From Hansfordia pulvinata (Eukaryota; Ascomycota; Sordariomycetes; Xylariales), in assembly GCA_006538405.1 (NCBI GenBank), contig BJKQ01000035.1:42761-106760 (forward strand): a stretch of DNA of 64,000 bases. Direction: 5' to 3'. The notes beneath the pieces are model-generated. The model was not told the DNA's origin. It worked only from the letters and a program-made list of their open reading frames with translations, and did not search any database. The translations under genes and the position numbers were made by a program. Positions 12,692-21,770 of the stretch are shown here, one piece after another. Numbering within the stretch: the first letter of the stretch is position 1; the number at the start of each line of letters is the position of its first letter.

Positions 12692-13680
12692 ATGGCTAAC
12701 CTGTCTCCTCACGGCCAGGGCTCCTTGTCCAACGCCGCAGCCGCTTTCTTCTCCCCAGCCAGCAGCCCTCAGCAGCCGGTCAACGTCCAAGACTACTCGT
12801 ATTACCGGCCTGCCCCTCAGTACGGACCGCAGCACAACAACCATCTGATCCAGATTGCCCCGTTCTACCCATTCCCGTACATCCAGCAGTACGGCCCACC
12901 TCCCCCATCTGCCGAACCTCCCCCGGAGCAGGACGCAATTCGCACGCCCGACAAGACGCCCCGCAGATCCAGTCTGGCGGCTCGACTTCCCCTCGTAACC
13001 TGCGGGCACGAGCCAACCCCAGGCGCAATACTGTCGGTGCCAGAAGCCACCAGGCGACTCGTCATGCCCCCGCCAGCTCAGTCTTACCTGAGACCAACAC
13101 CACTCGAAGCGGCCCTGCTGAACGTGTACAGCAGACAAGCCGCCAGGAACCACCCCACGCGGGGGCCAACTCTCAAGCCAACAAGCGCCGACAGCCACAG
13201 CCCTGCTCCGCCGTCTCCGAGCGCGAACGCCGAGCCCGACAGCGGCAGCGCAAGTCAGAAGAGAAACGCCTCCGTCTGGCAGCGAGCCGGGCCCTTAACG
13301 AGGATCCACCCTCGGTCTGCGAATACTGTCATGGATCGCACTGGCACCAGGATTGTCCTTTGATGGTTGGCACAGATGATCAGGTTGCGTTTGCGGGGGC
13401 CGACCAAGGAGATGCCGATCAGGATGAGCCAGTGGAGGATAGCGAGGTTTTCGCGGTCCTGAGAGGCTTCCAGGGCTTCTTCACGCAGTCGACACCGACC
13501 AAGCAAGACCTCCTTGAGCGACAGCAGGGCTTGATTGAGGGCTTGTTTACCGGCGGGGAGCCAGAAGAACACAGGTACTTGATCGAGCTGTGGAATCAGC
13601 ATGTTACCCTGGCCGCCCAGATCCGTCACTCTTGTCAAGATCGCCGGTTCTGGCACTATCTGTACATTGAGTGTTGCTAA
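12692..13680 (+). CDS. Zinc-knuckle protein, frame change inside
   Basis: The start ATG at 12692 gives a Pro/Tyr/Gln-rich N-terminus (about 65-90 residues). The downstream coding signal switches frame: from about 13.0 kb the frame shared with 13360-13680 encodes a strongly basic stretch (SERERRARQRQRK, 13219 onward) followed by a CX2CX3HX4C zinc knuckle, CEYCHGSHWHQDC, at 13318-13356, then an acidic segment and a helical C-terminus ending at 13680. An intron at about 12889-13022 (GTACGG...CCCCAG, 134 bp) would join the frames, but a frameshift cannot be excluded. The layout suggests a nucleic-acid-binding protein; the family is not recognised. The uninterrupted 223-codon frame from the same ATG would end at 13363 and miss the knuckle. 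Confidence 0.5.
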
Positions 13681-14089
13681 GAGGACAAAGCACGACACCT
13701 CAGCAGGTAGCCTGCTACCTACGTATGTAAGGAAATCCGAGAAGACGGTCGACAGCCATTGTGGTCAGCCCCGAGCTGCCTAATCAATCATCAGCTTATG
13801 TGACAGATCCCATAGCTCTTCGTTGGCGGCCAGGACGTGGACGACAAAGGGCTTCCGCACGAATACTCTCTGTATATCTCCAAGCGCTCTTCTCTCGTGA
13901 AACTCGTTCCTCTCTTCCTGGGTTCGGCTCTACGCCCCTCTTGCCTCTCCCCATTCCCTATTTGCTCCATGTCCGGGTTCGCCATCTACAGCATGCGTAC
14001 GACTTCCTCCAAAGCTCTGCTGTTCCCACTTCTTGTTGCGATCCGTGTCTGAAGGTAGCTGTACAGCATCAAATCTTGGCCGAGAACCT

Positions 14090-14857
14090 TCAGGCACGCA
14101 TCCCAACAGGTCTGGGGGCACCAAGCTTGCCGCCACGCTGCGGGGAGGCCTCGTTCGCGGCTGGAATGGCCTGACATGAGGCGATGGGGACACGGCGAAA
14201 GCTCAGCCAACAGGCTCCCCGCGTGTACGGTCCCCATTCTACCAGGCACTGAGTCGCGGGCTTCACCCTCTGCCATCCCCACGTGTACGGTCCCCAATCT
14301 ACCAGGCACCGAGTCGTGGGCTTCAGCTTCCGTCTTCCCCGCGTGTACGGTCCCCAATCCACCAGGGGCCGGGTCGCGGGCCTCCTTTTCTGGCGTCCTC
14401 CACGTGTGCGGTTCCCGTCATAGGGCACTGAGTCGCGGACATGACGCCATTCAATGGCCCAGTTTGTGCGTTCACCGAGTCTGAAGCGGTGCACTTGCCA
14501 ATGGAACCTGAGTACATCTATGGTGCTCAAGCGAGACGGCGAGTGAGCTCTGCATTCGGGTTCTGGCAGGTCCCAGCCGTTAGCTGCGTAGACCAGACTC
14601 CATTGGCGTGGGAGAAACTCTTTCTTGAACGTCTTTATCTTGGAACGGATACCTGCATAGTAAGCGCCCGGAAGCAAACGGGGGAGAGCGAGCGACTGCA
14701 GCATGCCTGGGAGGTGATTCTCGAGGGGGCGGATGTCTCCGAGCCACAAATCAAAGGAAAAGTGAGTCTGCGGCCAACTGTAGTAGCTCTGTTCACCACG
14801 TCGGCTTCCAGAGGGTTTCTCCAAGCTGTACACGAATTCTCTTTTCTCTTGGCTCAT
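14090..14857 (-). CDS. Protein with 20-residue tandem repeats
   Basis: 255 codons. Residues 1-150 look like a folded domain (Trp- and Tyr-rich, no signal peptide). Residues about 150-215 are about 3.5 copies of a 20-residue unit with core LV[DE]WGPYT[RW]G, encoded by a 60-bp minisatellite whose period is an exact multiple of three, so changes in copy number keep the frame. The remaining C-terminus is Arg/Pro/Ala-rich. No family is recognised. It lies 0.4 kb downstream of the zinc-knuckle gene, convergent with it. Repeat number is likely to vary among strains (inference). Confidence 0.45.
   Translation of the reverse strand: MSQEKREFVYSLEKPSGSRRGEQSYYSWPQTHFSFDLWLGDIRPLENHLPGMLQSLALPRLLPGAYYAGIRSKIKTFKKEFLPRQWSLVYAANGWDLPEPECRAHSPSRLSTIDVLRFHWQVHRFRLGERTNWAIEWRHVRDSVPYDGNRTRGGRQKRRPATRPLVDWGPYTRGRRKLKPTTRCLVDWGPYTWGWQRVKPATQCLVEWGPYTRGACWLSFRRVPIASCQAIPAANEASPQRGGKLGAPRPVGMRA
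14212..14440 (-). repeat. 60-bp coding minisatellite, about 4 copies
   Basis: The motif CGTGTACGGTCCCCA recurs at 14222, 14282 and 14342, with a diverged copy at 14403. The last copies are the most degenerate. It lies inside the 255-codon minus-strand frame. Confidence 0.9.
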
Positions 14858-16657
14858 GGTCTCGGGAATTGACGACTGATAGCTAAAGATCCCGAGGACT
14901 CATGGCTCCCGATGGGCCGTAGCAGCGACGGGCTGATGCTGTACCTAGAATCCCCTTTTGGACCGTCAAGCCGGCATTGAACGCTACTTTAAAAGGTTGC
15001 TCACGACCAAGAGTAATCCTAAGGCTCACAAATGGTCTCGGTGAACTACGCCGAGTCCTGCATGCTGGGTCTCTTGCGGCGCAGTTTAGGGAGAGCTGGA
15101 CCTTGCAGGCTTAGTGATGCAGTCCCATGGTAAGTAATCATTTGAAGGAGCCAGAAAACAGCCTCGCGCAGTCAGCAGGCTCACTGTCACTATGATGGCG
15201 TCGTTTCAAGATCACAACACTGCCGCCAGGTTTGTTAACGAGGCGCTTTCGGCCGGAACAGGATACGCAAAGCTTGGAGCTACAAGGACCGAGGCGACGG
15301 GGAAGATGACGGCGACGAGGACAACACCGCTTGCAAGCCCGGTATTCTGATCAACGGTGGCGTAGCGAGGGGCTGCCCCTCTTGTGCGAACCTCGTGCTA
15401 AGAGTCATAAGACAGCTCAATCTCGAGCAAACGGTCCCACGATTGATTCAAGAGATGGTGGTGTGCCTTGGAAGTGGAAGGTGACCTAGAAGAGGAAATG
15501 CCACGTACCTATGGAAAGCTGGCGAAGCAAGTATGACATCGTTGAACTACCCATATGCTGAGAGGGAAGGCTAGGCCCAAGCCCAGGACCATTTAGCCCA
15601 TAGCCCAAAGGAATGACTGAGGTGACATCGCATTACTGATGTCCTGGTCGCGAGACTACATGACAGATATGCGAGCGTCCATGAGAGTATCCATCCAGGT
15701 TGCCGGGTGCTCGGGGGCGGAAGCGCCTGGGAAAGCACCTACTTGCCTACCTGGAGGCCAATGGCCTTTCTTTTTCAGCAGCGGTCATCATCGCACTTTC
15801 AGCCATCTATCTCTTTATGTCCTGACTGATTATTCTGGGCTCTCAAGCGGGCACGATGTACTGCCACGACGTCCGGTACGGGCATGCGACAGCCGCGGAA
15901 GGCCACCACTGTGAGGGCCCGATTGTAATACATAGCCGCCCTTCTTGAAGTCGGCGAGGTCTTGCTTGTCGACGACGGCCGGCGCCGGTGGCACAGGGGC
16001 TCGGCTCGTCCCCGACCTCGTCCCCGTCAGCGGGAGCCTGGTGGCTCTCCTTGTCGGCAATGCTCATGGTGCGCGCGTGATGTTCACGAACTGAACAGCC
16101 CAGAATAATTAATCGGGACATGGGGAGTGCCCCTCGCCTCGCAAAAACGCCCCTTTAGACAGAGCGTGACCCCTGGCAGTGGCGGAAGACGGCCTGGTTG
16201 TGTCATCGTATCCACATATAAGATCCAAGCAGTCATTACCAAGTAGTCATTAATCAACAATATTTCGTTCGGCACCACCTAGGAGACGCCGAAGTAGTGC
16301 TACGTCTGCCCACATGGTCTTCTACCTCGTGCTGGGCTGTGTGCTGTGTCTTAGTTCCCCCACTGCTTATTGCCCGTCGATCATGGCCGCCAAGCGGGCC
16401 ACGCCGTGTCAGGCTTGTTGGACATTCACTTGCAGAGGGGGAGGGGCTATACTTCCAAGGGGCAGGGGCTCTTGCGAGCCTTCTCTGGGCAGCTATAAGC
16501 TACGGGGTGAAGTGTTTAACTGTTCGAATCTATCGAAAAGGGGAAAGCGAGCCCGAGAAGAAACAGCAAGCCACCTCATACACGCTAAAGCCAGGGTAAT
16601 ACGAGAGTAATACAAGACAGGAAGCCGTAAAGGTAGAAAGGGGAACTCAAGCATACA
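14858..16657. other. Intergenic, no supported gene
   Basis: 1.8 kb without a convincing coding frame on either strand; only short overlapping frames (up to 100 codons at 16.3-16.6 kb) without motifs. Contains the 5' side of the 255-codon gene and the 3' side of the next minus-strand gene. Confidence 0.4.
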
Positions 16658-18172
16658 TTAGCAGGCATGGGACTGAGCTGTACCTGCACGCTCGTAGACG
16701 CCCTTCCTCATCCTCTGTCTTACAGAGCTCATATCGCGCTGAAGGCCGATCTCTTTGACGTGGGCCTCCAGCTTTTCGCTCGCGCGCTTCAAGAAGTTCC
16801 AGAGATCTCCAGGCGCAGGGAACTGGTATGTGGCCAGCAGCTGACACTCGTCGCTGCAACGGTGCTTCCCCGGAGAGCCCAGGCCTCGAGTAGCATTGAT
16901 AGGAGCTTTATTGCGAGGCAGAGGCCACATCCGGCCGTTGCGGTTCGCGTCCAGCCGCGCGGAAGCGGCCGCGCGCCTCTCCTCGAGGGACGCCACCCAC
17001 TTGTCCCAAGATTTGGCATCGTTGATGATGGCTTGCAAGTAGGACATCTGCCGCCGGGTGCTCGTGATGATGCGGGCCATCTCATTCACGTGGCGACAGC
17101 TCTGGGCGTGAGCCCACCACGAGGCAAGGCGACCGCCGCCCAGAGCCGCGATCCAGGAAGCAGAGGCAAGCAGACTGCTTCGCTGCTCAGCCAGGTCCTC
17201 CTCTTTCTGCACCTCCACAGCCAAGTACAAAGAGACAGCAGGCAGGAGTTGGTCGTTGAGCACGCCGAGGATCTCCTCCCAGGCGACGACGGAGCGACGC
17301 AAGACGTGGCGATAGAGCGGGTCGAGATCGCCACGCAGCTCCGGCTCGATGTCTGTCTGCCAGGGGAACAGCTTCCTGGGTTCGAATAAACACTGGAGCA
17401 ACACGTCACTGAGGACTCGCTCTGGCCGGCTGGCGGCCGCAGCGCCCGCTGTGTCGTCGGCGGTTAAATCGCCATCGGTGCGAAAGTCGCCCCGGCTGTT
17501 GCGCGCCACGAGGCTGAACTGTGCTTTGCCGAGGCGGCGGAGGATTTCAAACAGCGGCCCACGGCCCAGGGAGGCCAGGTCGTGCTGGTACCGGCGGCCG
17601 GTCCAGGAGTGTTGATGGAAGCTGATGCTCTTGCAGCTGTCGTCGACCCAGCGGCGCGCGAACTCGAGGTGCTCAACGCTGCCGGGTCGGGTTCCAGCGA
17701 GCAGCTGTTCTGCTCGTCGCAGCTGGTACTGGAGAGGGGAGCAGATGCCGCCCTGCACTAACAGCAGAATATCGCGGAAGAGGTCGCCGTCCTTCAGCTC
17801 CGACTCCCACAGGGGCGCTGCGAGTTGGGGTTCCTGGTAGCCGCTGCTGATGGTGGACTGGATGAGCTCTGGCTCGGCTCTCCAGATGTCCAGGTGGTGG
17901 ATGGTGGCGGTGTAAGTGGCAGCATAGCCGTTGATGAGGTCTTCGAGCTCTGCGGCGATATCAATGCGCGTGAAGCTGGGACACCCTCTGCAACTGGCAT
18001 TGCCGTACGAGGCGCCGATTGAGTCGCCTCCGCCGACGTCTTCGTGCCTACCAGGCCACCAGCATGGAGTGAGGAAAGAAGACTTGCTGCCCGAAAGCCA
18101 ACAGTAGGGAACGCTGACCAAGCGCAGAACGACGGCCAGGCGCCCGACGAACCTCAGCGCGGCGAACAGCAT
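16658..18172 (-). CDS. Membrane-anchored helical protein (paralogue B)
   Basis: 504 codons, single exon. Residues 1-26 form a hydrophobic segment with interspersed Arg that could be a signal anchor. The rest is mostly helical, with a run of Cys/His residues around CRGCPSF (about residue 62) and, near residue 435, HRCSDEC. The end, RDMSSVRQRMRK, matches the end of the protein encoded at 10.2-11.5 kb, and the general plan is the same, suggesting an ancient tandem duplication. GC3 is high, and a strong anti-sense open frame is a shadow. Function is unknown. A 16-bp tandem repeat lies about 0.3 kb upstream in its presumed promoter. Confidence 0.6.
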   Translation of the reverse strand: MLFAALRFVGRLAVVLRLVSVPYCWLSGSKSSFLTPCWWPGRHEDVGGGDSIGASYGNASCRGCPSFTRIDIAAELEDLINGYAATYTATIHHLDIWRAEPELIQSTISSGYQEPQLAAPLWESELKDGDLFRDILLLVQGGICSPLQYQLRRAEQLLAGTRPGSVEHLEFARRWVDDSCKSISFHQHSWTGRRYQHDLASLGRGPLFEILRRLGKAQFSLVARNSRGDFRTDGDLTADDTAGAAAASRPERVLSDVLLQCLFEPRKLFPWQTDIEPELRGDLDPLYRHVLRRSVVAWEEILGVLNDQLLPAVSLYLAVEVQKEEDLAEQRSSLLASASWIAALGGGRLASWWAHAQSCRHVNEMARIITSTRRQMSYLQAIINDAKSWDKWVASLEERRAAASARLDANRNGRMWPLPRNKAPINATRGLGSPGKHRCSDECQLLATYQFPAPGDLWNFLKRASEKLEAHVKEIGLQRDMSSVRQRMRKGVYERAGTAQSHAC

Positions 18173-19339
18173 ATCAGCTCTGGCCTTGTTGGAAGCGGGT
18201 TAGAAAGGCAGAACAAGGCAGAGAGAGGAGGCACTTTGGTACCTGGAACGGGTGGCGTCCGCGGTGGCTGTTGCGTTGCGTTGCGCTGGACAGTGGACGG
18301 CAGCAAGTGAGTAAGGAACAAGCCACGACAGATGACTGACTGATCCCCGGGGAGAGGTGGCTGGTGGACTGGCCGACGGGCTGCTTGTCCATTTGAAATA
18401 CTATTGACTGTTGATCGCAGCCCTCGGAAGACTCGCGCGCCAGAATAACCGACTGCGCGAACAAACAACTGCGCGAACAAACAACTGCGCGAACAACCAA
18501 CTGCGCGAACAACCAACTGTCCGAACAGTCGGCTCTGTACAGCCCAGTCACCTCCCTCGAGCACAAGGCGGCGACGAACGATCCCAGACCCGTCGAGGTC
18601 GTGAAAGCCGACCGGGTTGAATGGATGGACAAGGCTGCGAAAGAGATCAACCAGCAAGGGAGGCGGAGAGAGACGAAGAACAGGAAAGCAAGGCGTTGTT
18701 CGATGGTGAACAGGCTCCCTTACCAGTCCTGAACTGGGAGGACGCCACAGACCCAAACCAAGTGCACACCCACTTCCAAGGCAAGGCAAGGCGTGCGGGC
18801 GGGCGGCAATGAAATCGAGGACAAACGCCGCGACGACAAGACCATGCACCGTGCCGACCGAGCGAGTACCTACACCCAGGGCGGCCGTCCGGTCCCTCCC
18901 TTCTGTGTTAGGTAGGCTGGAAGCAGCAAACAAAGAGCGAGCGAGCGAGCTGGTCGGCCAGCCGGTCTTTCTCTCCTCTCTCTTTCTTTCTTTCTTCCCC
19001 CCGTCGTTCTTAAGGTAGGTACTTTCAATCCCGCGCGCGGTCGCAGACGAGGCCAAATGGCCGTTCGTTGTGTGGTAGCAGTCGTCGCCGATTACTTCCA
19101 CCGCTCTCCTAGGTACGCGACGCGACGCAACGCGCAGCTCTGCACGACAGAAACTTCCTCCCATCTCGGGAAACGGCGCAAAAATCGACTGCTGCACCGC
19201 CCAGTCTTTGCCAAGCACGAGGGTACGCCGCCATCCGCATACGACACAGTCGGCCGCGATCACTGACAAACGAATAGACGGGCGTCATTCCTAGGGCAAG
19301 AGACCAAGACCGACCGATCCATCCGGCCTTTCGCCAGGG
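18173..19339. promoter_or_regulatory. Upstream region of the 504-codon gene
   Basis: 1.2 kb between divergent frames. The 371-codon minus-strand frame across it is low-complexity and ends in the next gene, so I read it as non-coding. It contains the 16-bp repeat and a CT-rich tract at 18.97-19.00 kb. Confidence 0.4.
18452..18528 (+). repeat. 16-bp tandem repeat, five units
   Basis: Unit ACTGCGCGAACAAACA at 18452 and 18468 is perfect; 18484 and 18500 are ACTGCGCGAACAACCA; the fifth, at 18516, is diverged. It lies about 280-360 bp upstream of the ATG of the 504-codon gene. Confidence 0.9.
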
Positions 19340-20074
19340 TTGTCGCCACTCGCTCGACCCGGCATGGGAAGACCGGCCGCGCAAAAAAGAGCAGCTGCAA
19401 GCCGGGGCCATGAGTACTTCCTGCGCAGCCGGGCGAAGAAGATGAACGGCAGCCAGACAAGAAGGCACGGCGGCAAGAACAAGGGTAGCACCGTCGGCAG
19501 CCACGATGGCGATCCGAATCGTGGCTTCCCCCTCCTCCCACCCCAAGACGGCGTCAGCCGCAAGGCTGCGAATGCGGATGCGAATGCGGATGGTGGCTGT
19601 CGAGCGACCCTGATGAAGAAGGACCTCGGGCTTCCCTGCGTGAGTGCGCGACCAGCCAAGGGTCAGGGCGCTGCTGCAAGCGATGCAAGCGACGGAATGC
19701 ACCATAGACGCAAAGCCATCACCGCAAGGGCGCGACGAGGTGCGGGCCAGGTCAAAGGAGGCATCGAGAAGGGTTCAGCAACGAGGAGACGGGCCACTCG
19801 CCCGATCCCAACAACAACCTGGCTGCGGCGTCTCGGGTGCTTGGCTCAACGGGGCGAGAGGGCGTTTTCCCTCGCCGCAGGCGGTTTCATAGTCGGCCGG
19901 GCGCTGCTCAGCCTAGCAGCCGACGAGCAGGATCCAGCGGTGCGCAAGGTCATCGACAATGCCCTCCAGAAACCAATACTCAGCCACCTCGCAGGCCTCG
20001 CAGGCCTCGTCACACTTCCAGCTGGGCGCGCGGTCAGGCTGTCCGGAGTCGCGGGGTACTTGGAACCATCATAA
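19340..20074 (+). CDS. Hypothetical basic protein, doubtful
   Basis: 244 codons. The first 150 residues are Arg/Lys/Gly-rich and low-complexity; only the last 80 (GGFIVGRALLSLAADEQDP...) look like folded protein. An alternative frame at 19644-19892 overlaps. The true gene may combine exons from both frames. No family is recognised. Confidence 0.3.
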   Translation: MSPLARPGMGRPAAQKRAAASRGHEYFLRSRAKKMNGSQTRRHGGKNKGSTVGSHDGDPNRGFPLLPPQDGVSRKAANADANADGGCRATLMKKDLGLPCVSARPAKGQGAAASDASDGMHHRRKAITARARRGAGQVKGGIEKGSATRRRATRPIPTTTWLRRLGCLAQRGERAFSLAAGGFIVGRALLSLAADEQDPAVRKVIDNALQKPILSHLAGLAGLVTLPAGRAVRLSGVAGYLEPS

Positions 20075-20531
20075 GCCTAGGCGAGCATTGAGAAAGAAGA
20101 TGAAGTGAATTGACAAGCATTCCTGATATGAGAATCCCTGAACCGCGTGGCGCTAGGATCAAAACATCGCGACCGGTCGCGTGCAAGCATACGAGAGGGT
20201 AATCGACGGGCGCACGGGCGATATGCCGGGTGCTTTAAGATGCACGCAGGAACGTCCGCGGTAAGTGCAGTGTACTCAATTGTGTCAGTTTAAGTACGAA
20301 ATCCATAAGTTGCGGGAGTTATCCATAAGTTCTGGAAAATATCCATAAAATATGAAAAATATCCGTAATGTACGGAAAATATACATATTAAATTACCAGC
20401 CGGTTCGGTAGGCGGGAGGGTCCCTTTTTTTTTTTTAGGGTCTGCCACCGTAAACAGCCGAGTTCTAGTCCGTAACGACTTAAACGTTCCTAGTCGGAAA
20501 TAAGCTCTTATTAACCCAGCCCGTTATATGC
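20075..20531. other. Intergenic with short repeated motif and poly-T
   Basis: Between 20297 and 20395 the motif ATCCATAA and variants recur about every 20-25 bp (ATCCATAAG, ATCCATAAA, ATCCGTAA), including the palindrome TCCGTAATGTACGGA. A T run lies at about 20426-20436. It may be the degraded end of a small transposon; this is only suggestive. Confidence 0.4.
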
Positions 20532-20924
20532 TTACCTACCTACTTTAAAGCCTCCTAGACTGCAGTGTAAGGAGGTAGCCCCGGAGATCCAGCGCACCTG
20601 GGTCGATGCCTTGCTGCGCCGCAACTGAGCGCATCGCTGAATCGCACGTTTAAGACCTTCGTCAGCACAGCACTTAACGACTCGAATCAATCCTTCTGGT
20701 CCCTGCATGACAGTGACCACAGCCGCAATACCACCGACGGCAGTGAGCACACTAATAAACACCTTGCGGCGGCGGGTGATCTCTGTGCTTTGCACGAAGT
20801 TGGCGATGATTCTCTGGATGCCATTCAGGCCGGAAGCGAAGGCGCGAATTGTTCCAGTCAGCGCGATACCTCCATGCTGGAGGACACCAACGCATCGAGG
20901 TTGCATGATTACGAACGTGGGCAT
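20532..20924 (-). CDS. Small hypothetical protein, doubtful
   Basis: 130 codons with ATG at 20924. The middle contains a hydrophobic stretch (KVFISVLTAVGGIAAVVTVM) flanked by basic residues, compatible with a membrane segment. No family is recognised and the C-terminal third is low quality. It may be one exon of a larger minus-strand gene. Confidence 0.3.
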   Translation of the reverse strand: MPTFVIMQPRCVGVLQHGGIALTGTIRAFASGLNGIQRIIANFVQSTEITRRRKVFISVLTAVGGIAAVVTVMQGPEGLIRVVKCCADEGLKRAIQRCAQLRRSKASTQVRWISGATSLHCSLGGFKVGR

Positions 20925-21654
20925 GGAGACGGAAAAAGGGCCTGTATTGCTAGATTTGCTTCAAAAGAGGGCCACCAGCAGCATCTTCATGTCTGCTTGG
21001 CTGCCACGCTGCTTGGCTGGTTGGGTGAGGATTGGCCGAGTGGGTCGTACCTGCTGGCAACCAGGCAATATGCCCCATATAGCTTAGGTACGTGGGTACA
21101 TATCTCCGCATCGCGTAGCATGGGGCGGAACCATGCTCAATACAACATACTTTGCCCCATCTTTACGTGCACCCATTTCTTCGATTCAAGTGTGCCCTGG
21201 CGAGAGCGGCGAGGTCGGCATTGAAGCGACCGAAACATTAGCAGTCGTGCCCCTCCCCCACTGCATCATCATCGCCAGCGGCCTCGCAGCCGGTGACCAT
21301 CGTCCATCATCTTCAACTGCTCGCAATCCGCATTACGGCATCAGTGTTTTTTCGTCGGCATCGCCGCTGTCACATTTCATCATCGCCGGCCTGCATCAAG
21401 CATCACAACCGTCTTCAGCATCATCTCTTCTCACCAATCTCGCTCGCCTGTCGATGTTTTGTTTCGTCGCCAATCTTGACCTATATCCGTGTTCGTTCGT
21501 CACGAAGCCAGCAGAGGACGTCGCCATCCACACCACAGCGCTCATCGACACAAAGGGAAAGCCACGTTTGAAGCAGCCGAGGGTTCTCTTGACGAAGGAG
21601 CCAGTGTGACACGTTCTACACGTACGATTCAGATAATGCAAATGGATTCATTGT

Positions 21655-21770
21655 CTGACTTGCGAGGATGGGTATTGCTCAAGCTTTCCCACCGCGTTCT
21701 ATCCCCAGGCTAACGGGCAGGCCGAACGCAAGACGTATCATACCCGCCCTTCAGAATGATCTCAACAACG
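21655..21770 (+). mobile_element. Ty3/gypsy integrase relic
   Basis: A short reading shows the integrase-core signature: MGIAQAF in one frame (from 21668), then, after a 1-nt shift, FPTAFYPQANGQAERK (21685 onward), corresponding to the conserved GI...FSTAYHPQ.NGQ.ER block of Ty3/gypsy integrases. A TGA closes the frame soon after. Only this block survives and no LTR was seen nearby, so it is an old fragment. Unlike the copies at 49-58 kb it is GC-balanced and not AT-biased. Confidence 0.75.

Noticed and set aside
16667..17389. 240-codon plus frame
   Set aside because: Antisense shadow of the 504-codon minus-strand gene, whose protein is more plausible and has a paralogue.
18154..19269. 371-codon minus-strand frame
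   Set aside because: Low-complexity translation that runs through the 16-bp repeat and the start of the 504-codon gene; better explained as GC-rich upstream DNA.
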